Source of the DNA: Streptomyces sp. TG1A-60
GTDB taxonomy: Bacteria > Actinomycetota > Actinomycetes > Streptomycetales > Streptomycetaceae
Assembly (NCBI RefSeq): GCF_037201975.1
Contig: NZ_CP147520.1
Location: forward strand, 124,001-188,000
Length of the DNA stretch: 64,000 nt
Reading direction: 5' to 3'
Shown: positions 1 to 29,500 of the stretch, in pieces
How positions within the stretch are numbered: position 1 is the first letter of the stretch
Layout of the letters: every line of letters starts with the position of its first letter
Translations under genes and position numbers: made by a program
The notes under the pieces: generated by a model
What the model was told of the DNA's origin: nothing
The model's input: the letters and a program-made list of their open reading frames with translations, nothing else
The model's database searches: none

Positions 1-19303
<19,303 letters not shown>

Positions 19304-19343
19304 GGACACCTCAACACTTAGTGCGCCGGAAATGGCCGGACGA

Positions 19344-19374
19344 AAATCGCAAGGGAAATCGCAGGGGAAATCGC
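19344..19374. repeat. 12-bp-period tandem repeat in the leader of the loading PKS
   Basis: AAATCGC occurs at 19344-19350, 19356-19362 and 19368-19374, exactly 12 bp apart, with G-rich spacers. It lies 41-71 bp upstream of the PKS start. The spacing is slightly over one helical turn, as in repeated operator half-sites; this is an inference. Confidence 0.85.
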
Positions 19375-19426
19375 GACAGCGTTCACTCGGCGGATGCGAG
19401 ATTAGGTAGGGAGTCCATCGGCGCCA

Positions 19427-19479
19427 ACCCCTAGGCAGCGTCGTCGACGACCCCGATCTCGGTCGCGCGGCTTAGGGGT
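19427..19479. promoter_or_regulatory. Putative operator pair ACCCCTA ... TAGGGGT upstream of loading PKS
   Basis: ACCCCTA (19427-19433) and its reverse complement TAGGGGT (19473-19479) flank 39 bp. Between them lies a perfect 12-bp palindrome, GTCGTCGACGAC, at 19440-19451. The same heptamer pair recurs upstream of the P450 at 22663 and between the PKS and P450 at 58.7 kb. I infer a binding site for a cluster activator; no such regulator is in the window. Confidence 0.45.
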
Positions 19480-19512
19480 CGGCCCGGGGCCTATCGGGAG
19501 GACACGGCGGGT

Positions 19513-20348
19513 TCACCGTTCCTTGCGCTGGAACGAGCGGACCGACAAGGGCACGAACACGACCAGCAGGGCCACGGACCACAGCACGGTCGCGGCGACC
19601 GGGTGGTCGAGCGGCCATGCCTGCGACCCCGTGGCGGTACCCGGGTTGCCGAACAGCTCACGGCACGCGGCGGTGAGCGCGCTGAGCGGGTTCCACTCGG
19701 CGATGAACCGCAGCCACCCGGGCATCCCGTCCGTCGGCACGAACGCGTTCGACAGCATCGTGACCGGCAGCACAAGCAGCGAGAGCTGCTGGGCGGCCTG
19801 CTCGTTCGGCACCTTCAGTCCGAAGTAGCAGCCGACCCAGCTCAGCGCGTACCGCATGAGGGCGAGCAGACCGAATCCGCCGAGGGCTGCCGCCAGGCCG
19901 TTGTCCGCGCGCCATCCGACGAGCAGGCCGGCGGTCGCCATGATGACGATGCCGAGGAGGCCGCCGACGATGTCGGACGCGGTGTGCCCGAAGGGGACCG
20001 CGACGCGCGACATCGGCATCGACCGGAACCGGCTCATCAGGCCGCGCGAGACGTCGGTGGCGACCCGTCCGATGACCGCCACGACCGAGCTGGCGGTCAC
20101 CATCGCGAACAGTCCCGGCATCAGGTACGCGCGGTAGTCGCCGCCGCCCGGCACCTGGATCGCGCTGCCGAAGACATAGCCGAACAGCAGCACCATGATG
20201 GCGGGGAAGATCAGGGCGGTGATGAGCTCGCCCGGTTCCTGTCGGAGGCGGCTGAACTCGCGCCCGACCAGGACGAACCCGTCCGACAGGGCCCAGCGCA
20301 GCCGGGTGACCGGAGACTGGAGGGGGACGGAGGGGGTCTCGACGGTCA

Positions 20349-20349
<1 letters not shown>
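19513..20349 (-). CDS. ABC-2 type exporter permease, DrrB-like
   Basis: This 278-residue integral membrane protein is the transmembrane half of an antibiotic-efflux ABC transporter. It has a hydrophilic N-terminus of about 40 residues, then about six hydrophobic segments starting at LITALIFPAIMVLLFGYVFG. It contains the conserved RFRSMPMSR region typical of DrrB/ABC-2 permeases. The ATG at 20349 overlaps the TGA of the upstream ATPase by one base (TGATG), which indicates translational coupling and a 1:1 complex. The expected role is export of the cluster's polyketide and self-resistance at the cytoplasmic membrane. The substrate is inferred from context only. Confidence 0.9.
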
Positions 20350-21320
<971 letters not shown>

Positions 21321-21332
21321 GATCCCTCCACT

Positions 21333-21365
21333 GGGTAGGCCGTGGGTGGGCCGTGGGTAGGCCCT
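21333..21365. repeat. Three 11-bp direct repeats upstream of the DrrA-like gene
   Basis: GGGTAGGCCGT (21333-21343), GGGTGGGCCGT (21344-21354) and GGGTAGGCCCT (21355-21365) form a tandem array just upstream of the ribosome binding site. It may be a repressor or activator site for the exporter, or a structure in the untranslated leader. Which of these it is cannot be told from sequence. Confidence 0.75.
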
Positions 21366-21424
21366 GCGCGGTCATGCTCCGGTCATGGCCAACCCTTGGC
21401 GGGGAGCCGGGCACTGTCTCGGGG

Positions 21425-22663
21425 TCAGCTCACCGACAACGGGAACTCCCGCATCCCGCGGATGATGAAGGAGCCGCGTCTGCGCACCGGTCCCGCCTGA
21501 CGCAGCCGGGGCAACCGGCTGATCAGGGCCTGGTAGGCGACCTCCGCCTCGAACTTGGCCAGCGAGGCGCCGAGGCAGTAGTGGATGCCCGCCGAGAACG
21601 AGAGCGTGTCGTTGCGGTTGGCGCGGGTGATGTCGAACCGGGCGGGTTCGGTGAAGACCTTCGGGTCCCGGTTGGCCCCGGCGGCCACGATCGCCAGCTC
21701 GCCGTCGACCGGCAGGGACACTCCGGCCAGCTCGACCGGCTCGTGCGCGATCCGCCGGTAGGTCTGTACGGGCGGGTCGTGACGCAGGGTCTCGGCGACG
21801 ACGCCCTCCGCCAGTTCCGGCCGCTCGGCCACCATCCGCCATTGCTCGGGGTGGCGCAGCAGCGCCAGAACGCCGTTGCCGATCAGGTTGACGGTCGTCT
21901 CCGTGCCCGCCAGCGGCAGGAACATGCACAGGGGGAGCAGCTCCCCCATGGTCAGTCTGCCCTCGTCGACGAGCGGCAGCATCCGGCTGATCATGTCCTC
22001 GCGCGGATCGGCCCGGCGCCGCGCGACGACGCGGGCGAACAGCTCCGTCATCCCGGCGATGGCGGCGTCGACGCCGCGCGCCTTCTCATAGGTGACCACG
22101 CCGTCAAGCAGCGGGACGATCTCGCGGCTGAGCAGGTGGAACCGGTCACGGTCCTCGTCCGGGATCCCGACGAGGTCACCGATCACCGCGGTCGGCAGGT
22201 GGTGGGCGAAGGCGGTCATCAGGTCGAACCGGTCGCCGGTGGCGAGGATGTCGTCGATCAGCCGGTGGCAGATCTTCTCCGCCCTGCCCCGCCAGCGGTC
22301 GGCGACGCGCGGGTTGAACGTCGGCATGGTCATCCTGCGCAACCGGGTGTGGTCGGGCGGGTCGAGGCCGAGCATGGAGTTGTCGAAGTTCATGAACTCC
22401 GGGACCTTCTCGCCGTTCGCCTTCCGCACACCGAACCGCTTTTCCCGCAGCACCTGGTTGGCGATCTCGTGGTCCGTGGTGACCCAGGTACCGAGAGGGC
22501 TGCGATAGAGCGCGCCGCGCTCCCGGATCTCCTCGTACGCCGGGTAGGGGTTGTCCGGCGCGGTCAGCACCTTCGCATAGGGATCGCCCTGTGCGGCGAG
22601 TTTCCGCACCAGGTCATGGAAGAAGCCCATCTGTGCACGAAGTTGCCGTTCGCTCGACTCCAC
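21425..22663 (-). CDS. Cytochrome P450 monooxygenase
   Basis: This bacterial class I P450 (about 412 residues) is soluble and needs ferredoxin and ferredoxin reductase, which are not encoded here. It has the C-helix DPPDHTRLRR, the I-helix oxygen-binding motif AGTETT, the ExxR motif ETLR and the heme-ligand loop FSAGIHYCLG with Cys363 (codon 21577-21575). GTG 22663 is chosen because AAGGAG sits 9 bases upstream. GTG 22669 and ATG 22630 are alternatives. The frame is open much further upstream, but that part has no P450 similarity and overlaps the divergent ABC gene. The likely role is hydroxylation or epoxidation of the polyketide. The position oxidised cannot be predicted. Confidence 0.92.
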   Translation of the reverse strand: MESSERQLRAQMGFFHDLVRKLAAQGDPYAKVLTAPDNPYPAYEEIRERGALYRSPLGTWVTTDHEIANQVLREKRFGVRKANGEKVPEFMNFDNSMLGLDPPDHTRLRRMTMPTFNPRVADRWRGRAEKICHRLIDDILATGDRFDLMTAFAHHLPTAVIGDLVGIPDEDRDRFHLLSREIVPLLDGVVTYEKARGVDAAIAGMTELFARVVARRRADPREDMISRMLPLVDEGRLTMGELLPLCMFLPLAGTETTVNLIGNGVLALLRHPEQWRMVAERPELAEGVVAETLRHDPPVQTYRRIAHEPVELAGVSLPVDGELAIVAAGANRDPKVFTEPARFDITRANRNDTLSFSAGIHYCLGASLAKFEAEVAYQALISRLPRLRQAGPVRRRGSFIIRGMREFPLSVS

Positions 22664-22727
22664 CGACACGCGCTCCTTCGCCTCCCGTAGGTGGGGCCGA
22701 GCGTAGGCACGGCCGATCCGGGCCGAT

Positions 22728-22763
22728 ACCCCTAACCGCCGCCCCCGCGGCCGGAATAGGGGC
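22728..22763. promoter_or_regulatory. Putative operator pair ACCCCTA ... TAGGGGC in the divergent P450/ABC promoter region
   Basis: ACCCCTA (22728-22734) and TAGGGGC (22757-22763) lie 22 bp apart in the ~210-bp gap between the minus-strand P450 and the plus-strand ABC operon. They are about 65-100 bp upstream of the P450 start and about 120-150 bp upstream of the ABC start. The heptamer matches the motifs at 19.4 and 58.8 kb. A regulatory function is inferred. Confidence 0.45.
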
Positions 22764-22879
22764 CCGGTGTCAACCGTTCGATCGCGGGAAGTTCCACCGT
22801 TTGTCCATCGCCAGGTCGATCCGCGGGGCACCGTGCCCACCGGACACTGGTGGAACCCCAGCGAACGGAGACGAACACC

Positions 22880-23794
22880 GTGCCAGCGATCGTCGTATCG
22901 AACCTGCGCATGCAGTACGGCCAGAAGGTCGTCCTGGACGACATCTCGTTCGAGGTCCAGAAGGGCGAGATCTTCGGGATCCTCGGCCCCAACGGGGCCG
23001 GGAAGACCACGACCGTCGAGTGCATCGCCGGTCTGCGCAAGCCGAGTGGAGGCGGCATCTCGGTGCTCGGTCTCGACCCCCAGCACGACGCGGTCAAGCT
23101 GCGCCACATCCTGGGCATGCAGTTGCAGAAGAGTGAGATGCCGGACAAGCTGCGGGTCGCCGAGGCGATGGAGCTGTACGCCTCCTTCTACGACGACCAC
23201 GCCGACTGGCGCGAGCTGCTCGCGGAACTGGGTCTTACGGACAAGGCCGACAGCCCGTTCGGCAGCCTTTCGGGCGGTCAGAAGCAGCGGCTTTCGATCG
23301 CGCTGGCGCTGGTCGGCAACCCGAAGGTCGCCGTACTGGACGAGCTGACCACCGGCCTCGACCCGGCGGCCCGCCGGGACACCTGGGATCTGATCGAGCA
23401 GGTCCGCGACCGTGGCATCACCGTCGTCCTGGTCACGCACTTCATGGAGGAGGCCGAGCGGCTCTGCGACCGGCTGGCCCTCATCGACGGCGGCAGGATC
23501 GTCGCGCTGGACTCCCCGGCCGGTCTGGTGGCCGGCGTGGCCGCCGAGCAGAAGGTGCGTTTCCGTCCCACCTCCAGGCTCGACGACGCCCTGCTGACCT
23601 CGCTCCCGGAGGTGGTCTCCGTGGAGCGGCACGGCTCGCAGGTGGTGGTCACCGGCACCGGCAACCTGGTGCACGCGGTGACGTCCGTACTGGCGCGCAA
23701 CCAGATCGTCGCCGCAGACCTGCGGGCCGAACTGGCCAGCCTGGAGGACGCGTTCCTCGCACTGACCGGACGCCGGTTCGACCACCCCGCCTAG
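22880..23794 (+). CDS. ABC transporter ATP-binding protein (second exporter)
   Basis: This 304-residue ATPase begins an apparent plus-strand operon with a permease, histidine kinase and response regulator. Walker A is GPNGAGKTT (residues 36-44), the signature is LSGGQ (130-134), Walker B ends in VAVLDE and the switch is LVTHFMEEAE. After Walker B the sequence reads LDELTTGLD, with Leu where Pro is usual. GTG 22880 is preferred because GGAG lies 9 bases upstream; GTG 22850 would add ten residues. The C-terminus has a region ending SLEDAFLALTGR, as in ABC-2 exporters. It should drive efflux through the permease at 23875. A role in self-resistance is inferred from its place in the cluster. Confidence 0.93.
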   Translation: MPAIVVSNLRMQYGQKVVLDDISFEVQKGEIFGILGPNGAGKTTTVECIAGLRKPSGGGISVLGLDPQHDAVKLRHILGMQLQKSEMPDKLRVAEAMELYASFYDDHADWRELLAELGLTDKADSPFGSLSGGQKQRLSIALALVGNPKVAVLDELTTGLDPAARRDTWDLIEQVRDRGITVVLVTHFMEEAERLCDRLALIDGGRIVALDSPAGLVAGVAAEQKVRFRPTSRLDDALLTSLPEVVSVERHGSQVVVTGTGNLVHAVTSVLARNQIVAADLRAELASLEDAFLALTGRRFDHPA

Positions 23795-23829
23795 GGCCTG
23801 TCCGGCGATCAGGGCCGGACAGGCCCTAG
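23791..23829. terminator. Perfect 16-bp-stem hairpin between ABC ATPase and permease genes
   Basis: CTAGGGCCTGTCCGGC (23791-23806) is the exact reverse complement of 23814-23829, leaving a 7-base loop. The left arm contains the TAG stop of the ATPase. No T-run follows. It could act as an intercistronic terminator or attenuator that lowers permease expression, an mRNA stabiliser, or a mobile intergenic palindrome. Confidence 0.8.
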
Positions 23830-23874
23830 CCCGCCCCCTCGAAGCAGAACCCGACCCCTCAGAAGGAGACAACA

Positions 23875-24612
23875 GTGCGGGCCATGAAGCGACTCACGGT
23901 CGTGGAGTTCAAACTCTTCCTGCGCGACCCCGCCGCGTACTTCTGGACGCTGCTCTTCCCGGTCGCCCTCGTGGTGATCATCGGCAGCATCCCGTCGTCC
24001 CGCGAGGTCAGCGCGGAGATCGGCCAGCGCGGCATCGACTACTTCACGCCCGTCCTGGTGGTGCTGTCCTTCGCGCTGACCGGCCTGTTCATCACGCCGA
24101 CCTACCTGGTGAGCTACCGGGAGAAGGGCATCCTGCGCCGGCTCTCGACGACGCCGGTGGGCCCCGCCCGGGTGCTGATCGCCCAGCTCGTGGTCCAGGC
24201 CACCGTCGCCGTCGCCACCACCGTGCTTGTGCTCGGGACCGCGGCGCTGCTCTGGGACGTCAAGCTGCCGACCCACCCGGGCGGGTTCCTGCTCGCGTTC
24301 CTGCTCTCGGTCACGGCGGTCCTGGCCATCGGGCTCTTCCTGGCCTCGGTGATCAAGACCAGCAAGGCCGCCACCGGTGCGGGCAGCGTGCTCTTCTTCC
24401 CGCTGATGTTCTTCGCGGGGCTCTACGTGCCCCGCGAGCAGATGCCCGACGCGGTCAACCGGATCGGGGACTTCACGCCGCTGGGCGCGTCCGTCATGGC
24501 GTTCGGCGACGCGGCCAAGGGCGACTGGCCCAGCATGACCGCGGTCCTGGTCCTGGCCGCCTACACGGCGGTCTTCGGTGTCGCGGCCGCTCGTCTCTTC
24601 CGCTGGGAATAG
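23875..24612 (+). CDS. ABC-2 type transporter permease
   Basis: This 245-residue membrane protein is the transmembrane partner of the ATPase ending at 23794. Hydrophobic segments begin near residue 20 (YFWTLLFPVALVVIIG) and recur to the C-terminus, about six in all. The YREKGILRRLSTTPV loop is characteristic of ABC-2 permeases. GTG 23875 is preceded by AAGGAG at about 7 bases; ATG 23884 is a shorter alternative. An 80-bp gap with a strong hairpin separates it from the ATPase, unlike the overlapping DrrAB pair. The kinase gene starts 54 bp later. The substrate is unknown, probably the cluster product or an antibiotic that the kinase senses. Confidence 0.92.
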   Translation: MRAMKRLTVVEFKLFLRDPAAYFWTLLFPVALVVIIGSIPSSREVSAEIGQRGIDYFTPVLVVLSFALTGLFITPTYLVSYREKGILRRLSTTPVGPARVLIAQLVVQATVAVATTVLVLGTAALLWDVKLPTHPGGFLLAFLLSVTAVLAIGLFLASVIKTSKAATGAGSVLFFPLMFFAGLYVPREQMPDAVNRIGDFTPLGASVMAFGDAAKGDWPSMTAVLVLAAYTAVFGVAAARLFRWE

Positions 24613-24666
24613 GCCAGAAGGTCGTACTCCCGTACGATCGCACACCACGAGGGGGCTGAGATCACC

Positions 24667-25898
24667 ATGAAGAGCGACGAGCCGATCGACCTCCGCCGTT
24701 TTCTGACCCCCCTGCCCCTGGCGCTGCTGGGTGTGTCCACCGTGCTCAGCCTCGTACAGCCCGAGGAGGGCACGGCGGACGCACGCGCCGTGGTGCTCCC
24801 CCTGGTCGCGGTGACCGCCGTCTGGACCCTCGCCATGTATACGCTGCGCTCCCGGGAGTGGACCGGCCGCACCGGACCGATGCTGACCTATGTGGCGGTC
24901 CAGCAGGTCCTGGCCGCGCTGCTGATGGCGCAGCATCCGATCTTCTTCGTGTTCGCCGTGATCGGGTTCGTCCAGGCGTACGACCTGCTCCCGCCGCAGT
25001 GGGCTTTCGTCAGCATCGGCGTCACCTCGCTGATGATCAACCTGATCCCCGGCGGAGTGCCGGACACCTCGGGCCGGATCGCGATCGCGGCCGTGTCCGT
25101 GTGCCTGCAGACCTTCCTGATCGGCTGGTTCGGCAACCTCTCGCACCGCTTCAACGAACGCAGCGAGCAACGCCGGGAGCTGGTCTCCCAGTTGAAGGCC
25201 GTGATCGCGGAGAACAACGGCCTGCACGCCCAGTTGCTCACCCAGGCCCGGGAGGCGGGCATCCAGGACGAGCGGCAGCGCCTGGCCCGGGAGATCCACG
25301 ACACCATCGCCCAGGAGCTGGCCGGGATCGTGACCCAGCTCCAGGCCGCGGACAAGGCCCGGGAACAGCCCGGCCAGCGCGAGTGGCACCTCGAACAGGC
25401 GCGGCTGCTGGCCAAGGAGGGCCTTACGGCGGCCCGCCGGTCGGTGGCCGCGCTCCAGCCGGTGGAGCTGGACGAGGCGCACCTGCCGAGCGCGCTCCAC
25501 GACCTCGCCCGGCGGTGGTCGTCCCGCCACGGCATCCCGGCGTTCGTCGAGGCGACGGGCGACCCGGTGCCGTTGCTGGCGGAGATCGAGGTGACCCTCT
25601 TCCGCGTCGCCCATGAGACGCTCGCCAACGTCGGGAAGCACGCCGGTGCCACTAAGGTCGGGCTGACTCTTTCCTACCTGGAGGACACGGTCATGCTGGA
25701 CGTTCGCGACGACGGTGTCGGCTTCACCGTGCCCCCTCACGACGAGCCGCCACCGGGAGACGGCGAGGGCGGCTTCGGGCTCCACGGGCTGCGGCAGCGG
25801 CTCGACCGAGTGCTTGGGACCCTCGTCATCGAAAGCGCACCGGGCTCGGGCACCGCGATCAACGCGAGCGTGCCCGCGATCCGCCGGGGCGGCGGCGA

Positions 25899-25902
<4 letters not shown>
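24667..25902 (+). CDS. Sensor histidine kinase, NarL/DesK type (HisKA_3)
   Basis: This 411-residue membrane sensor kinase should autophosphorylate and pass phosphate to the response regulator encoded next. Hydrophobic segments between residues ~12 and 155 form about five membrane passes with little extracellular domain. A coiled-coil stretch follows at ~165-205. The HisKA_3 motif ERQRLAREIHDT places the phosphorylated His at 211. The HATPase_c region has ANVGKHAGA (N box), DDGVGF and GFGLHGLRQRL (G boxes). Its stop overlaps the regulator start by four bases (ATGA), so the two are translationally coupled. A DesK-like kinase next to an ABC pair usually senses membrane stress or an antibiotic and controls that transporter. 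The signal here is unknown. Confidence 0.94.
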
Positions 25903-26314
<412 letters not shown>

Positions 26315-26315
<1 letters not shown>

Positions 26316-26536
26316 TGGACCGGGTGCGGCGGCCCAGCAACGGCATCCTGAGCGCACGGGAGCTCGAAGTGCTGCGCCTCGTCGCGCACGGGTCGTCCAA
26401 CAAGGAAGTGGCGAGCGACCTCTTCATCACCGAGGCCAGTGTCAAGACGCACCTGCTGCGCATCTACGACAAGCTCGGGGTGCGCGACCGGGCGGGCGCG
26501 GTCGGCGAGGCGTTCCGGCGCGGTCTGGTGACCTGA
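26315..26536 (+). pseudogene. LuxR-type HTH part of the split response regulator
   Basis: The frame from ATG 26315 encodes about 73 residues: a LuxR/GerE helix-turn-helix with LSARELEVLRLVAHG and SVKTHLLRIYDKLGV. It is the missing C-terminal half of the preceding regulator, in the +1 frame. The ATG overlaps the receiver TGA (TGATG), so it could be made as a separate DNA-binding peptide by coupled restart. No distinct ribosome binding site is evident. The simplest reading is one regulator gene, 25899-26536, with a one-base deletion in a C-run. Confidence 0.75.
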
Positions 26537-26544
26537 GCCGGACG

Positions 26545-26574
26545 CCCGCCGACCGTACGCCGCACGGCGGCGGG
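26545..26574. terminator. Weak possible terminator between convergent regulator and PKS genes
   Basis: CCCGCCG (26545-26551) pairs with CGGCGGG (26568-26574) around a 16-base loop, in the 57-bp gap between the plus-strand regulator and the minus-strand PKS stop. The stem is short and the DNA is GC-rich, so chance is possible. Confidence 0.3.
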
Positions 26575-26593
26575 TTCGGGAACCGGGAGGGCG

Positions 26594-29500
26594 TCAGCTC
26601 CCGAGCTCGTCGTCGAGCAGCGCGAAGATGTCGTCCGCCGTCGCGGACTCCAGATCGCTGTCGTCGTGTACGCCGGGCGATCCGTCGGTGTCGCGCAGGC
26701 GATCCAGCAGTGTCTCCAGCCTGGCGCGTATCCCGGCGCGTTCCGGGGCGGCCAGCGCGATCAGCTCGGTCTCCATCCGTGTCAGCCGGCCGAGCAGCTC
26801 TTCGGCGGGGTCGACGGCGGGCAGCATGCTCTCCCGCAGGTACCGGGCGAGAGCGACGGGGGTGGGGTGGTCGAAGACCAGGGTCGGTGGCAGGCGCAGG
26901 CCGGTGGCGGTGTTCAGCCGGTTGCGCAGTTCGACGGAGGTCAGCGAGTCGAATCCCAGGTCCTTGAAGGGCCGGTCGGCCGCTATCGCGTCGGGCGAGC
27001 CATGGCCGAGGACGGCCGCGGCGTTCCCGGTGACCAGGTCCAGCAGGGTCGCGTCGCGCTGTGCGTCGGCCATGACGGCCAGCCGTTCGGCCAGGGGCGG
27101 GCCGTCGGGACGCCGGTTGTCGGCGGCCCGTCGTGCCGTTCCCTGGACGAGCTCGCGCAGGAGCACGGGCACCGGATGGGCCCCGGACCTCAGGAGGCCG
27201 AGGTCGATGTCGACCGGTACGAGATGAGCGCGTCCCACGTCGCGCGAGCGGTCGAACAGGGCGAGCGCGCGAGGAGTGGACAGCGGTGAGCTGAGGTGGC
27301 CGGCCCGGGCGTGGTCGACACGTCCGAGGTGGCCGGTGAGGGCGCTGGCCTGTTCCCAGAGTCCCCATGACAAGGACTGACCCGGCAACCCCCGCGCCAC
27401 GCGATCCACCGCGAACGCGTCCAGGAACGCGTTCGCCGCAGCGTAGTTGGCCTGCCCACCCGAACCGAACGTCCCCGCCACCGACGAGAACATCACGAAC
27501 ATCGACAGATCCAGACCCGCCGTCAACTCATCCAGGTAGACGGCCGCGTCCACCTTCGAACGCAACACCCCCGACAGACGATCCGACGTCAACCCACCGA
27601 ACACCCCGTCATCCAACACACCCGCCGCATGCACCACACCCGTCAACGGACGCTCAAGACCACCCAACACCGCAGCCAGACCCGAACGATCCGCCGCATC
27701 ACACGCCACCACCCGAACAACCGCACCCAACTCCTCAAGCCCGGCCACCAGATCGCGCGCGGCCGGGGTCTCCCCACCCCGACGGCTCAGCAACGTCAGA
27801 TGCCGCACCCCATGCACGGACACCAGATGCCGGGCCACCAGACCACCCAACGTCCCCAGCCCACCCGTGATCAACACCGTGCCACCGGGATCCAACGACA
27901 ACGGAACCGTCAGTACGTTCTTGCCGACGTGCCGGGCCTGGCTGACGTGCCGGAACGCACTGATCGCGTCACGTATGTCCCATGCGGTGATCGGCAGCAT
28001 CCGCAGGGCACCCGAGTCGAACAGCGCGATGACCTCGTGGAGGATCCCGCCCATCCGCTCCGGACCAGCCTCGGCCAGGTCGAAGGCCCGGTATCCGGGG
28101 CCGGCGGACCGCCGGACGTCGGTCTTGCCCATCTCCAGGAAGCGGCCGCCGTCGGCCAGCAGCCGCAGCGACGCGTCCACGAACTCCCCGGCCAGCGAGT
28201 TCAGCACCACGTCCACACCGCGCCCGCCGGTCGCGGCCCGGAACCGGTCCTCGAAGTCGAGGTCACGCGTCGAGGCGATGTGCGCCTGGTCGAGGCCCAT
28301 ACCCCGCAGCGTCTCCCACTTGCCCGCACTGGCGGTGCCGAAGACCTCCAGGCCGAAGTGGCGGGCGAGTTGCACGGCTGCCATGCCGACACCGCCGGCG
28401 GCCGCGTGCACCAGTACGGATTCACCGGGGCGCGCGTCGGCCAGGTCGCGCAGTCCGTAGTAGGCGGTCGCGAAGACCAGCGGTACCGACGCCGCCTCCG
28501 CGAAGGACCATCCGTCCGGGATCCGGGCCAGCAGCCGTCGGTCGGTGACCGCACGTGCTCCCGCGCCACCGGCGAAGAAGCCGAAGACGCGTTCGCCCGC
28601 GACGAGGTCGGTCACCTCCGCGCCGACGTCGAGCACGATGCCCGCGGCCTCGGACCCCATCACGGCCGTCCGGTCCGGGTACATGCCGAGCCCTATCAGC
28701 ACGTCACGGAAGTTCAGGCCCGCCGACCGGACCGCGACGCGCACCTCCCCGGCCCGCAGGGGCGCGTCGGCGTCCGGTGCGGGCACCAGCGCCACGTCCT
28801 CCAGGCCGGCGCCCTCCCCGGTGACGGCCAGCCGCCAGGCGCCCGCCGGTTCCGGCGGGGTCAGCCTGCTGACGGTGGCCTCCCGTACCAGTCGCGGCAC
28901 CCATACGTCTCCGCCGCGGACCGCGATCTGGGGTTCCTCACCGCCCACAAGAGCGGGCCACCGGGCCCAGGTGTCCGACGCGTCGGCGGACTCGGCGTCC
29001 ACAAGCACGATCCGGTCCGGGTTCTCCGTCTGCGCCGATCGGATCAGGCCCCATACGGCGGCCCCTGCCGGGGCCGTACCACCGGCCGTCAGGGACGTGC
29101 CGGGGGTCGCTCCGCACGTCAGCACCACCAGCCGGGAGTCGGCGAGCCGCTCCTCGGCCAGCCAGGCCCGCACCTCGTCGAGGACACGGCCCGTCACCTC
29201 GTGCACGCCTTCGGCGCCGTCGGCCGGGCGTCCCACGGACAGCACGGTCACCGGCGGCGCCGCCCCCTCGTCCAGCGCGGTGATCAGGCTCGCCATGTCG
29301 GGCAGCCGGCCCGCCGGGGTGTCGTCGGGGGCGTCGCCGATCACCATCCAGTCGGAGACGTCCCGCTCCTCCGGGCCGGGCGCCGGCGGCAGGGGCCTCC
29401 AGTCCACCGCGAAGAGCGCGTCCGACCCGGTGTCCCTCGTGGACCCCAGCGTCTCCGGGGACACCTCGCGCATCACCAGGGACCGGACCGCCGCCACCGG

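Noticed and set aside
22670..23872. Upstream extension of the P450 frame to 23872
   Set aside because: It is antisense to the ABC ATPase gene and has no P450 features; the P450 begins at about 22663.
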